Source: Candidatus Gastranaerophilales bacterium
GTDB taxonomy: Bacteria > Cyanobacteriota > Vampirovibrionia > Gastranaerophilales > Gastranaerophilaceae
Direction: 5' to 3'
Assembly (NCBI GenBank): GCA_947625345.1
Contig: CANQNX010000008.1
Coordinates: 1 to 41,625 of the forward strand
DNA length: 41,625 nucleotides
Shown: piece by piece, positions 26,448 to 34,697 of the stretch
Numbering within the stretch: the first letter of the stretch is position 1
Layout of the letters: the number at the start of each line of letters is the position of its first letter
Made by a program: the position numbers and the translations under genes
Notes under the pieces: generated by a model
Database searches by the model: none
The model's input: only the letters and a program-made list of their open reading frames with translations
Told to the model about the DNA's origin: nothing

Positions 26448-27613
26448 ATATTTTAATTGCAGGCTCTGATTTAAATGCCGTTTTACTTGCGCAGTATTTA
26501 AAACAATCAGATAAGTATAATGATATATATGTAACGGATTCCGACAGTTATAGTGATTGCGGATTTATATCCGTTAACATAAAAGAAAACGATATAAACT
26601 CAATCAGTGATTTTATAAAGTATAATCAAGTTGAATTTACAATAGCAACATCTCCGATTTCAATAATCAACGGTATAGCAGACATACTAAAGCAGGAAGG
26701 ATTCAGTATTTTTGCTCCGTCTGCAGAAGCAGCGAGAATAACATTTTTTAACAGTGTTGCAAAAAAAATAATGTATAAATTAAAAATTAATACACCTAAG
26801 TTTGGGATTTTCGACAGAGAAAACCTTGCCGTTGAATATGTTAGAAATTCCAAATTTCCTCTAATAATAAGGAATGATTTATCACTTAATTCAACCACGG
26901 AAAATATGTATAATACCTTTTCTGCAGCAAAAAGAGGCATACAGGAAATTTTTGAGAATAATAATGAAAAAATAATTATAGAAAACTTTATAGATGCGCA
27001 AACTGTATATATATATTTTGTAACGGACGGGTATAATGCACTTCCGTTAATTAATTTAGAAAGAATAAACTATAAGGAATATGAGGAAATAAATACCTTA
27101 ACTGAAACAGTCAGTGATTTACTTATCAGAAATATATTAAATCAGGTTATTTATCCTCTTTTGGATGATATAAAACAATATGCGGGATTATACATAGGAA
27201 TCTTAGGTTTAAAATTAAAAATTAAAGGAAATAATTATAGTGTTTTAGAATTCTTTAACGGATTTCAAAGCTGTGATATGCAAGCTTTTATATCAATACT
27301 TGATGACGACATTACAAGCATATATAAAAGCGCAGCAAACGGTCAATTAGACAGAGATAAAGTTAACTTGTCAGATTTATATTCATACACTATAGCAATA
27401 AACAAAAATGATTTAATAACAAATAATGAATATGAAAATGAAGATGATGATTTTATAATAAGTGAAGATAAAAATAAATATGTGATTACATCTACTGCTT
27501 CCACACTGAATTATGCAAAAGAAAAATTGTATAATTATTTGACGGACAAATGTGAAAAAAAATTACTTAATGAAATAATAAAAAATAATAAAGAAAAGGA
27601 AATAAGGGTTTGA
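26444..27613 (+). CDS. Degenerate PurD-like (ATP-grasp) protein, function unknown
   Basis: 389 residues. The overall plan follows phosphoribosylamine-glycine ligase: an N-terminal NILIAGSDLNAVLLAQYL, a GIADILKQEGFSIFAPSAEA stretch, a VAKKIMYKLKINTPKF stretch, then an ATP-grasp-like region ending in ENFIDAQTVYIYFVTDGYNA and PLINLER. The catalytic signatures are altered: GREHA is SDLNA, GPE is TSP, FGPS is FAPS, and the glycine-rich VKADGLAAGKGV-type loop is replaced by RNDLSLNSTT. The C-terminal 100 residues are acidic and lysine-rich. An enzyme with intact PurD activity is unlikely. It is coupled to aroH (ATGA) and ylxR (overlap). Confidence 0.7.
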   Translation: MNILIAGSDLNAVLLAQYLKQSDKYNDIYVTDSDSYSDCGFISVNIKENDINSISDFIKYNQVEFTIATSPISIINGIADILKQEGFSIFAPSAEAARITFFNSVAKKIMYKLKINTPKFGIFDRENLAVEYVRNSKFPLIIRNDLSLNSTTENMYNTFSAAKRGIQEIFENNNEKIIIENFIDAQTVYIYFVTDGYNALPLINLERINYKEYEEINTLTETVSDLLIRNILNQVIYPLLDDIKQYAGLYIGILGLKLKIKGNNYSVLEFFNGFQSCDMQAFISILDDDITSIYKSAANGQLDRDKVNLSDLYSYTIAINKNDLITNNEYENEDDDFIISEDKNKYVITSTASTLNYAKEKLYNYLTDKCEKKLLNEIIKNNKEKEIRV

Positions 27614-27873
27614 AGGATTCAAGAAAATTCCTAAGACAATGCACATATTGCAGAGAATATAAAAAGAAAGAAGATCTGATAAGGATAACAAAAAATTACG
27701 AAACAAACGAAATTGAAATAAATACAGGTAAGATAACAGGTCGTTCTGTTTACATATGTAAAAATAGAGAATGTCTTGAAAAAGCCCTGAAAAAAAAGAA
27801 AATAGAAGCTTCTTTAAAAACAAAAGTACCTGAAGAAATAAAAGAAAACTTATACAATTTACTTAAAAAGTAA
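27610..27873 (+). CDS. ylxR: YlxR-type RNA-binding protein
   Basis: 87 residues. YlxR/DUF448 proteins sit between nusA and infB in many bacteria and bind RNA. The family pattern RQCTYCREYK near the start and GRSVYICKNRECLEKALKKK in the middle are present. The start is TTG 27610, overlapping the TGA of the PurD-like gene. The usual upstream neighbour nusA is not here; a divergent PurD-like gene takes its place. Confidence 0.9.
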   Translation: MKDSRKFLRQCTYCREYKKKEDLIRITKNYETNEIEINTGKITGRSVYICKNRECLEKALKKKKIEASLKTKVPEEIKENLYNLLKK

Positions 27874-27924
27874 ATTGTGTTACAAATATTATATAAAGGT
27901 TTTATAAAAAAACGGGTAAATATA

Positions 27925-30558
27925 ATGACGGTTGAAAATAAAAGAGTATATGAATTAGCAAAAGAATATTCAATGTCGAATAAAGATTTTATAGAATATC
28001 TGAATACGAAGTTAGATATAAAAGTAAAATCACATTCAAGTGCTCTTTTGCCGGGTCAGGTTGAAAAAATAAAGAAAGCAATGGAAAATAAAGACGAAAA
28101 GGAAGAATCAAAGAAACCAAAAGCATTTATTATAAAGAAAGCTAAAAATTCAACCGAAACAGTTGCAGAAGAAGAAAAAAACCAAATAAAGCATAAAAAA
28201 GAAACAGAAAAAAAAGAAGAAAAAACAACAACCGAAATTGATATAAAAACAAAAACTGAAGAAACCAATCAAAAAGATAATTTACCTCAAATACGTTCAT
28301 TATTGGAATATAATAATCGTAACAGTCAAAAGAAACGTCAAGAAATACAAAACAGACAAAGACAAGATAATGAAAAACGAGATATAAAAAAAGATTCACC
28401 AATTTCTCAAGGTTACAGACGTCCTCAAAATGAAAATCAATATAGAACAGAGGCAAAAGAACGTTTTGATAAAAAGCCTTTCATTGAAAGAAAAGCTCAG
28501 GAAGATAAACCGAAAAGCGACATAAATAAAGAAAAAAATGATAAAAATATTCAAAATAAAAAACCCATAAGGCATCATATAATTTCTCAGGAAATATATG
28601 AAGGTAAGCCCTCAAGCAATTCTCAATTTAAAAAACGCGGTCAAAAAGAGAAGAAGAAACAGTATAAAAATAAAGAAGAAGAACAAGAATTAATCAGTCT
28701 TGAAAAAACAATATCTCAAAAGCATAAGAAAAAATCAAAAGACTTATCGGAAACAGAAACAGTAAAACAGGTTGTAATTAATAAACCGCTGACAGTCGGT
28801 GAATTAGCGGATAAGATAAAAAAAGCACCTTCTGAGATAGTTAAATATCTTATGATGCAAGGCATATTAACAACCGTAAATGAAATTATCTCAGTAGAAA
28901 CTCAAAAGAAAATATGTGAAAATTTTGAGTTAGAAACACTTGAAGAAGATTTAGATGAATATATAGAACAAGAACTTGAAAAAGAAGAAAAAGAAAAAGC
29001 CATAAAAGACGTGGATGAATCACTTTTAGAAACAAGAGCCCCTGTTATTAGTATTATGGGGCACGTTGACCATGGTAAAACAACACTTCTTGACTCAATA
29101 AGAGCATCAAAGCATAAAATAGTTGCAACGGAAGTTGGTGGTATAACCCAATCAATAGGTGCATATACCGTATATTTACAAGATAATAAAAATAAGAAAA
29201 TTGTATTTATAGATACTCCGGGGCACGAAGCATTTACCGAGATGAGGGCAAGAGGGGCAAAAGCAACGGATATAGCAATATTAGTTGTTGCGGCAGATGA
29301 CGGTATAATGCCGCAAACAATAGAAGCCATAAACCATGCCCGAGCTGCCGAAGTACCTATAATTGTTGCAATAAATAAAATAGATAAAGCAGGTGCGGAT
29401 CCTGATAAGATTATGCAGCAATTAACGGAATACGGCTTAGTACCCGAAGAATGGGGCGGAGATACAATTTGCGTTAAAGTAAGCGCACTTCAAGGTAAAG
29501 GTATAGACGAATTGTTGGAATACATACTTTTACTCTCAGAAGTACAGAATTTAAGAGCAAATAAATCAGCAATGGCAACCGGTGTTGTAATTGAAGCAAA
29601 ACTTGATAAAGGTAAAGGTCCTGTTGCAACGATATTGGTACAAAACGGAACACTTCATACCGGAGATTGTTTTGTTGTTGGAAGTGTATGCGGAAAAGTA
29701 AGAGCACTTTTATCTGATTCAGGGGAAAGGATTAAAGAAGCACCTCCTTCAACACCTGTTGAAATTTTAGGATTAACCGAAGTACCTCAAGCAGGTGATA
29801 CTTTTGAAGCGGTTGAAAATGAAAAAGTCATGAGAGCTATATGTCAAGAGAGAAAAGAAAAAGAAAGAAATACTAAACTTGACAGCATGAAACCGGCTCA
29901 TATAAGAAATGAACAGATAGGCAATAGCGATAGCGAAATAAAGCATTTAAATTTAATAATAAAAGCCAATACTCACGGCAGTGCAGAAGCTGTATCACAA
30001 GGGGTATCTCAACTTGAATCAAAAGAAATCATAACCAAAATTGTACACGTAGGTGTAGGAGATATCTCCGAAGCGGATGTTATGCTTGCAAGTGCAAGTA
30101 ATGCCATAATCTTAGGTTTCACGGTTAAAGAAGATGCAAATGCACAAATTGCTGCCGAAAGAGAAGGCGTAACCATAAAGAAATACAACATAATTTATCA
30201 GGTACTTGAAGATTTGGAACAAACAATGCTAAACTTATTAAAACCCGAAATTAAAGAAATAGCATTAGGTCAAGCTGAAGTAAGACAAGTGTTTACGGTA
30301 GGCAAAACAACAAAAATTGCAGGTTGTTACGTAACAGAAGGTAAGATAGCAAGAAATAAAACGGCTATAGTAGAAAGAAACGGCATTGAAATATTTAAAG
30401 GTCAAATTGATCAGTTAAAGAGATTCAAAGATGATGTAAAAGAAGTGGCTCAAGGCTTTGAATGCGGTATTTCATTTGATAAATTTAATGATATAAAAGA
30501 GGGCGATATTATAAAAGTTTCGACAACGGAAGAAGTTGAACGTCAAATATTAGTCTAA
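27925..30558 (+). CDS. infB: Translation initiation factor IF-2
   Basis: 877 residues. It is the GTPase that places fMet-tRNA in the ribosomal P site. A short IF2N motif (RVYELAKEYSMSNKDFIEYL) opens the protein. About 230 residues of K/E/Q/R-rich linker follow, then a second IF2N unit (VGELADKIKKAPSEIVKYLM). The GTPase core begins near residue 378 (GHVDHGKTTLLDSI) with DTPGHEAF and NKIDKA, followed by domains II to IV. I start at ATG 27925; the longer frame from 27877 adds 16 unlikely residues. It is followed by rbfA and truB, the classical order. Confidence 0.97.
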   Translation: MTVENKRVYELAKEYSMSNKDFIEYLNTKLDIKVKSHSSALLPGQVEKIKKAMENKDEKEESKKPKAFIIKKAKNSTETVAEEEKNQIKHKKETEKKEEKTTTEIDIKTKTEETNQKDNLPQIRSLLEYNNRNSQKKRQEIQNRQRQDNEKRDIKKDSPISQGYRRPQNENQYRTEAKERFDKKPFIERKAQEDKPKSDINKEKNDKNIQNKKPIRHHIISQEIYEGKPSSNSQFKKRGQKEKKKQYKNKEEEQELISLEKTISQKHKKKSKDLSETETVKQVVINKPLTVGELADKIKKAPSEIVKYLMMQGILTTVNEIISVETQKKICENFELETLEEDLDEYIEQELEKEEKEKAIKDVDESLLETRAPVISIMGHVDHGKTTLLDSIRASKHKIVATEVGGITQSIGAYTVYLQDNKNKKIVFIDTPGHEAFTEMRARGAKATDIAILVVAADDGIMPQTIEAINHARAAEVPIIVAINKIDKAGADPDKIMQQLTEYGLVPEEWGGDTICVKVSALQGKGIDELLEYILLLSEVQNLRANKSAMATGVVIEAKLDKGKGPVATILVQNGTLHTGDCFVVGSVCGKVRALLSDSGERIKEAPPSTPVEILGLTEVPQAGDTFEAVENEKVMRAICQERKEKERNTKLDSMKPAHIRNEQIGNSDSEIKHLNLIIKANTHGSAEAVSQGVSQLESKEIITKIVHVGVGDISEADVMLASASNAIILGFTVKEDANAQIAAEREGVTIKKYNIIYQVLEDLEQTMLNLLKPEIKEIALGQAEVRQVFTVGKTTKIAGCYVTEGKIARNKTAIVERNGIEIFKGQIDQLKRFKDDVKEVAQGFECGISFDKFNDIKEGDIIKVSTTEEVERQILV

Positions 30559-30571
30559 ATTAGAGGTATCT

Positions 30572-30922
30572 ATGTCTTTAAGAAACGAACGAGTAAGAAA
30601 AACGTTAATGAAAGAAATTGCTGATATAATACAAAAGCAATTGAAAGATTCAAGAATACAAGGTATTGTATCTATAACCGACATAGAAATTTCACATGAT
30701 AATTCTTATGCTAAAGTTTTTTATTCCGTATTTGCCCCTGAAGAAGAGAAAAAAAATACAATAAAAGCCATAACCGAAAATACATCTAAAATAAGATATG
30801 AAGTCGGTAAGAAAGTAAGATTAAGACTCACTCCCGAATTAAGATTTATTCCCGATGATTCGTTAGAACGAGGTTCAAACGTTACACAAATTATAAATAA
30901 AATATCAAGAGGCGAGATTTAA
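30572..30922 (+). CDS. rbfA: Ribosome-binding factor A
   Basis: 116 residues. It helps 16S rRNA 5' end maturation and 30S assembly. The KH-like fold is visible: RNERVRKTLMKEIADII, then VSITDIEISHDNSYAKVFYS, and RLTPELRFIPDDSLERG. A good AGAGGT ribosome site lies 13 bases after the infB stop. The order infB-rbfA-truB is preserved. Confidence 0.96.
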   Translation: MSLRNERVRKTLMKEIADIIQKQLKDSRIQGIVSITDIEISHDNSYAKVFYSVFAPEEEKKNTIKAITENTSKIRYEVGKKVRLRLTPELRFIPDDSLERGSNVTQIINKISRGEI

Positions 30923-30927
30923 TTTTA

Positions 30928-31785
30928 ATGTTCGGATTCTTGAATATAAATAAAGCGAGAGGAATAACATCACATAAAGTTATATCCGTATTACGGAAAA
31001 TCACGGGTATAAAGCAAATAGGACATTCTGGAACATTAGACCCTTTAGCAACGGGTGTTTTACCTATTGCTATCGGTAAAGCATCAAAATTAATTGATTA
31101 TTTACCTCAAGAAAAAGCATACAGAGTTACAATGTGCTTAGGATATATTTCAGACACTTACGACAATGAAGGAGATATAAAAAGGTATTCGGACAAAATA
31201 CCCGATTTAAAAGAAATAGAGGAAGTAAAAAAAAGCTTTATCGGAGAAATAAAACAAATTCCTCCCGTATTTTCCGCAGTTCACTATAAAGGTAAAAGGC
31301 TTTATGAACTTGCAAGAAAGGGAGATATTCCGAATGATATTCCCCAAAGGGATATAACGATATACAGAAATGAAATAATATCATTTGACTCTGAACAAAA
31401 TACGTTAACTTTGGATATAGAATGTTCAAAAGGAACCTATATAAGGTCTATAGTAAACGATATAGGCAAAATGTTAAATACCGGCGCAATTATGACTGAT
31501 TTGACAAGAATAAAATCCTCGGGAATGTGTATTGAAGATTCATTAAATATAACCGATGAAACAGACCCTGATTTTATAAAAAATCATATTATAAATCCGC
31601 AGAATATAATAAAAATGCCCACACTTGAAGTTAATGAAGAGGAATATAAAATTTTATTAAACGGAAATAAATTTAAAAACAGAACTTCATTAAATGGTGA
31701 TTTATTATTAATAAAAGATGAAAAAATCATAGCCATAGCGAATGCAAAGGAAGATATAATACAGCCAAAGAAAGTCTTAATATGA
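30928..31785 (+). CDS. truB: tRNA pseudouridine-55 synthase TruB
   Basis: 285 residues. It makes pseudouridine 55 in the T loop of tRNAs. GFLNINKARGITSH begins the fold and the catalytic aspartate is D38 in GHSGTLDPLATGVLP. KGTYIRSIVNDIG is also a family motif. The end overlaps the DUF2993-like gene by ATGA. Confidence 0.97.
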   Translation: MFGFLNINKARGITSHKVISVLRKITGIKQIGHSGTLDPLATGVLPIAIGKASKLIDYLPQEKAYRVTMCLGYISDTYDNEGDIKRYSDKIPDLKEIEEVKKSFIGEIKQIPPVFSAVHYKGKRLYELARKGDIPNDIPQRDITIYRNEIISFDSEQNTLTLDIECSKGTYIRSIVNDIGKMLNTGAIMTDLTRIKSSGMCIEDSLNITDETDPDFIKNHIINPQNIIKMPTLEVNEEEYKILLNGNKFKNRTSLNGDLLLIKDEKIIAIANAKEDIIQPKKVLI

Positions 31786-32630
31786 ATAAAACAATATTAA
31801 TAGGGTTAATAATAATATTTTTAACTGGGAACATTGCATATACAAAAGACAATTGTGAAATAATATGTAATACGAAAGGCAATACCGCAAAAGAGAATAT
31901 AATAAACAAAATAACGGGATTTAATTTTTTATCTCAAAAAACAATAGAAAAGGTCATACAAACAGAACTTAATAAAGAAATAAGCAAAGGCTTCAGGGTT
32001 GAGTTAGAAATATATAATTTAAAGGGCTTGAAAAACGGAGAGTTTAAAAGTCTAAAGATATCAAACAAAAATATATTTTATAAGGGATTTTCAATGTCCG
32101 ATTTTAATGCGGAAACAATTTGTCCCATGAACAAAATAATTTATAAAAATAACAAGGTATACTATCCTGACGATATAGCGTTTAAATATGAAGGCACAAT
32201 TACCAACGAAGATTTGCTAAACACAATTAACTCAAAAGAATTTCAAAAAGAATTAAACAAAATCAGCTCAATAATAAATTCAACGGGATTATTTGAACTT
32301 AAATCACCCAAAATACAATTGTCAGAGAATAGACTTAATTTTGAAATTCCGATAAAAACATTCTTTGGGAGTTTTAAAATAAAGTTTAAAGCTGATATTG
32401 AAGCAAAAAATAATAAAATAGAGTTAAAAAATATCACTTTTAACTCAAAAAGTAATATAATTAATGATAGCATGTCAAATTTATTGACCGAAAAAATAAA
32501 TCCTATATCATACGAATTGGATAATATAAAAGGGAAATACTTTAAAATTTATATAAAAGAAGCAAAAATAGAAAATAATATAATAAAAACAAACGGAATA
32601 TTTAAAATAAACAAGAATTATGGCGGGTAA
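31782..32630 (+). CDS. Exported DUF2993-like (LmeA-type) lipid-binding family protein
   Basis: 282 residues. MNKTILIGLIIIFLTGNIAY is a signal peptide or single anchor. The body has the pattern of DUF2993 proteins of cyanobacteria and actinobacteria: a helix start near FLSQKTIEKVIQTELN, a block YNLKGLKNGEFKSLKISNK, ISNEDLLNTINSKEFQKEL-like helix, and a repeating strand region. In mycobacteria LmeA binds mannosylated phosphoinositides at the envelope. The role here is unknown. It is translated together with truB and overlaps the GerMN gene. This family placement rests on overall pattern and is moderate. Confidence 0.65.
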   Translation: MNKTILIGLIIIFLTGNIAYTKDNCEIICNTKGNTAKENIINKITGFNFLSQKTIEKVIQTELNKEISKGFRVELEIYNLKGLKNGEFKSLKISNKNIFYKGFSMSDFNAETICPMNKIIYKNNKVYYPDDIAFKYEGTITNEDLLNTINSKEFQKELNKISSIINSTGLFELKSPKIQLSENRLNFEIPIKTFFGSFKIKFKADIEAKNNKIELKNITFNSKSNIINDSMSNLLTEKINPISYELDNIKGKYFKIYIKEAKIENNIIKTNGIFKINKNYGG

Positions 32631-32631
32631 A

Positions 32632-33255
32632 ATGAGTAAGTTTTCAAAAATAGTAATATTGATACTTTTATTGTTAAGTTTCTTTTTTATAAAAGAGAAG
32701 TACGGCAATGAAATACAAAGTTTAATAGCAAACATAAATACTCAAAGCAGCTCAATAAAAACAATGACGAAAGAACCTGAAATACGTGTTAAAGAGAATA
32801 CTGAAACACCTAATAAGGAGTCTTTAGAAACAAAAGAAACCGTAACCGTATATTTTCTCGCATTAGATTCTCATTCAAACGGAATATATAAAAAAGTACA
32901 AAGAGAATTACCAAAAGGGGAAGATAAATTGGAATACGCAATAAAGGAACTTTTAAAAGGTCCTAATATTGTGGAAAAATCAACAGGCGCATACAGTGAA
33001 ATACCTGCGGGAACAAAATTATTGAAGATACAACAAAAAGGTAAAGAAGTAATAATAGATTTAAATTCGGATTTTCAATACGGCGGCGGAACTGACAGTG
33101 TATATTCAAGAATGATGCAATTAATTAAAACATCATTAGCGAACACAAAAGGGAAAAAAATCTATTTATATTTAGACGGCAGTCAAGTTAATTTTATAGG
33201 CGGAGAAGGCATAATGATAACTCAGCCGTTAAATGAAAAATCATTAGAAGTATAA
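32632..33255 (+). CDS. Exported or membrane-anchored GerMN-domain protein
   Basis: 207 residues from ATG 32632 (an upstream ATG at 32620 would add four). Residues about 8-20 are a hydrophobic anchor without a cysteine lipobox. A Ser/Thr/Glu-rich linker follows to about residue 60. The rest is a GerMN (sporulation/germination) domain: TVTVYFLALDS, LEYAIKELLKGP, SEIPAGTKLLKI, VIIDLNSDFQYGGGTDS, and LYLDGSQVNFIGGEG. GerMN domains act in the envelope of both sporulating and non-sporulating bacteria, where their role is poorly known. No other sporulation gene is present. Confidence 0.85.
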   Translation: MSKFSKIVILILLLLSFFFIKEKYGNEIQSLIANINTQSSSIKTMTKEPEIRVKENTETPNKESLETKETVTVYFLALDSHSNGIYKKVQRELPKGEDKLEYAIKELLKGPNIVEKSTGAYSEIPAGTKLLKIQQKGKEVIIDLNSDFQYGGGTDSVYSRMMQLIKTSLANTKGKKIYLYLDGSQVNFIGGEGIMITQPLNEKSLEV

Positions 33256-33323
33256 AAAATCTGATTACAAAAATATAGTTATATGATAGAATTAACTAAC
33301 AAAGGAACTTAAGGAATACAATA

Positions 33324-34697
33324 TTGTTTGAAAAGTTTACGGAAAAAGCGATAGATATAGTAAAATCAGCTCAGATACGAGCTATTGAAATGAATCATGA
33401 GAAAATATATCCCGAACATTTACTGATATCATTGTTAAATGATTCTAACAGTATAATTGTAAAAACATTAGGGATATATAAGGTTGAAATAAATGAAATA
33501 AAAAAAGAGATTGAAAAAATTTTAAATAAAAGAGCCGTTATAAATCCCGTAGAATTTGTTGTATTCAGTGATTCTTCAAAGGATATATTTAACAGAACTC
33601 TTGATATAGCTAAGTTATTAGGCAATTCATATGTTAAACCCGAGCATATATTTTTAGCCATTTGGGATTATCCGAAGTTAGAATTGGTAAATGTATTAAA
33701 ATCAAGAGGAATAGATGTAGATAAAATGAAGGAAATGTTCTATAACATTTTATCGGCAAATAAACCAAAAAAAGTGAAACATCCTGAAGAAATTGAAAAA
33801 AGAAGAAGAAATGACAAATCGGAAAGTATACTTTCAATATTAGAAAGTTCAGACAGTGCAAAAATATTTGACAGAGCAATAGCTAAATTATCCACCTCAA
33901 ATTATGAGATATTAGGTACGGAACAGATAATGCAATCTATATTAGAAGATAGTGAATCCGAATTAAATAAGACACTGTCAGGTTTTGGAATAACACCGGA
34001 AACTTTTTCAAGCAAACTAAAAGAAATATCCTCAAGGCAAGCGGAATTTGGGGACAGGCAAATAATTTTCACACCGAATGCACTAAAAACATTAATGTGT
34101 GCATTAGATATAGTAAGAGAAGAAGGTTATGCATCAATATTACCCGAGCATATAATATTAGGCATTTTAAAATCAAAAAAAGGTATAGCATACAACATAT
34201 TAAAAGAACTGAATGTAAATGAGTATTTATTGGAAGAAAAAATAATGCAGCCAATAGAGAAGCAAGTCAATGAAACATTGTATATAATGAGGCTTGCGAA
34301 GCAGGAAGCGAGGAGAATAGGCAACTCAACGGTAGGTTCAGAGTTAATACTATTAGGAATAGTATTGGAAGCTAACAGTATAGCTGCTGAAGTATTAAGA
34401 GATTTAGGTGTAATAGTAAAAGATGCCCGTGAAGTAATAGAGGAATTAATAGGAATAACCGATGACTATTCATCAACGGGAGAAATCACCTTCAGTCAAA
34501 GAGCGAAATTAATACTTGAGGATGCTTGGAATATAGCGAAATCACAGAATAAATCAAAAACGACTGCAGATGATTTGTTAATTGCGATATGCAATCAACC
34601 CGATTCAGTTGCGATGAAAGCATTAACAAGATTAGGGGTAGATGAACTTGAAATCAGACAGGGAATTAAAAACAAGCTTGAAAGCATCAGAATTTGA
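33324..34697 (+). CDS. Stand-alone protein with three tandem Clp N-domains (six repeats), no ATPase
   Basis: 457 residues made almost wholly of Clp N-terminal repeats. Six units can be counted: 1-68 (FTEKAIDIVKSAQIRAIEMN then YPEHLLISLL), 79-145 (KPEHIFLAIW), 178-236 (GTEQIMQSIL), 247-312 (LPEHIILGIL), 316-378 (VGSELILLGI), and 388-455 (TADDLLIAIC). Two repeats form one Clp_N domain, so there are three domains, linked by a basic stretch (146-166). No Walker A or B motif or AAA+ module is present, unlike ClpA/ClpC/ClpB. Free Clp_N proteins are known as ClpT subunits in chloroplasts, but three in one chain is unusual. The start is TTG with an AAGGAA site. It overlaps the rlhA-like gene by 56 bases at most. 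Confidence 0.85.
   Translation: MFEKFTEKAIDIVKSAQIRAIEMNHEKIYPEHLLISLLNDSNSIIVKTLGIYKVEINEIKKEIEKILNKRAVINPVEFVVFSDSSKDIFNRTLDIAKLLGNSYVKPEHIFLAIWDYPKLELVNVLKSRGIDVDKMKEMFYNILSANKPKKVKHPEEIEKRRRNDKSESILSILESSDSAKIFDRAIAKLSTSNYEILGTEQIMQSILEDSESELNKTLSGFGITPETFSSKLKEISSRQAEFGDRQIIFTPNALKTLMCALDIVREEGYASILPEHIILGILKSKKGIAYNILKELNVNEYLLEEKIMQPIEKQVNETLYIMRLAKQEARRIGNSTVGSELILLGIVLEANSIAAEVLRDLGVIVKDAREVIEELIGITDDYSSTGEITFSQRAKLILEDAWNIAKSQNKSKTTADDLLIAICNQPDSVAMKALTRLGVDELEIRQGIKNKLESIRI

Noticed and set aside
27877-27924. Sixteen extra residues on IF-2 from an upstream start
   Set aside because: The added residues do not resemble IF-2 N-termini, and MTVENKRVYELA is a normal beginning.
28056-28578. 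Overlapping minus-strand open frames rich in F and L across the infB linker
   Set aside because: They are the complement of the lysine- and glutamate-rich linker codons and have no ribosome site.
28902-29330. 142-residue minus-strand frame over infB
   Set aside because: Antisense to the conserved GTPase core; serine-rich product with no recognisable motif.
32620-33255. GerMN protein as evidence of a spore former
   Set aside because: GerMN domains are common in non-sporulating bacteria and no other sporulation gene is in the window.
33256-33323. Clear promoter before the Clp_N gene
   Set aside because: TATGAT and TAGAAT boxes occur at 33282-33292, but no -35 box fits, so I did not list it as a feature.
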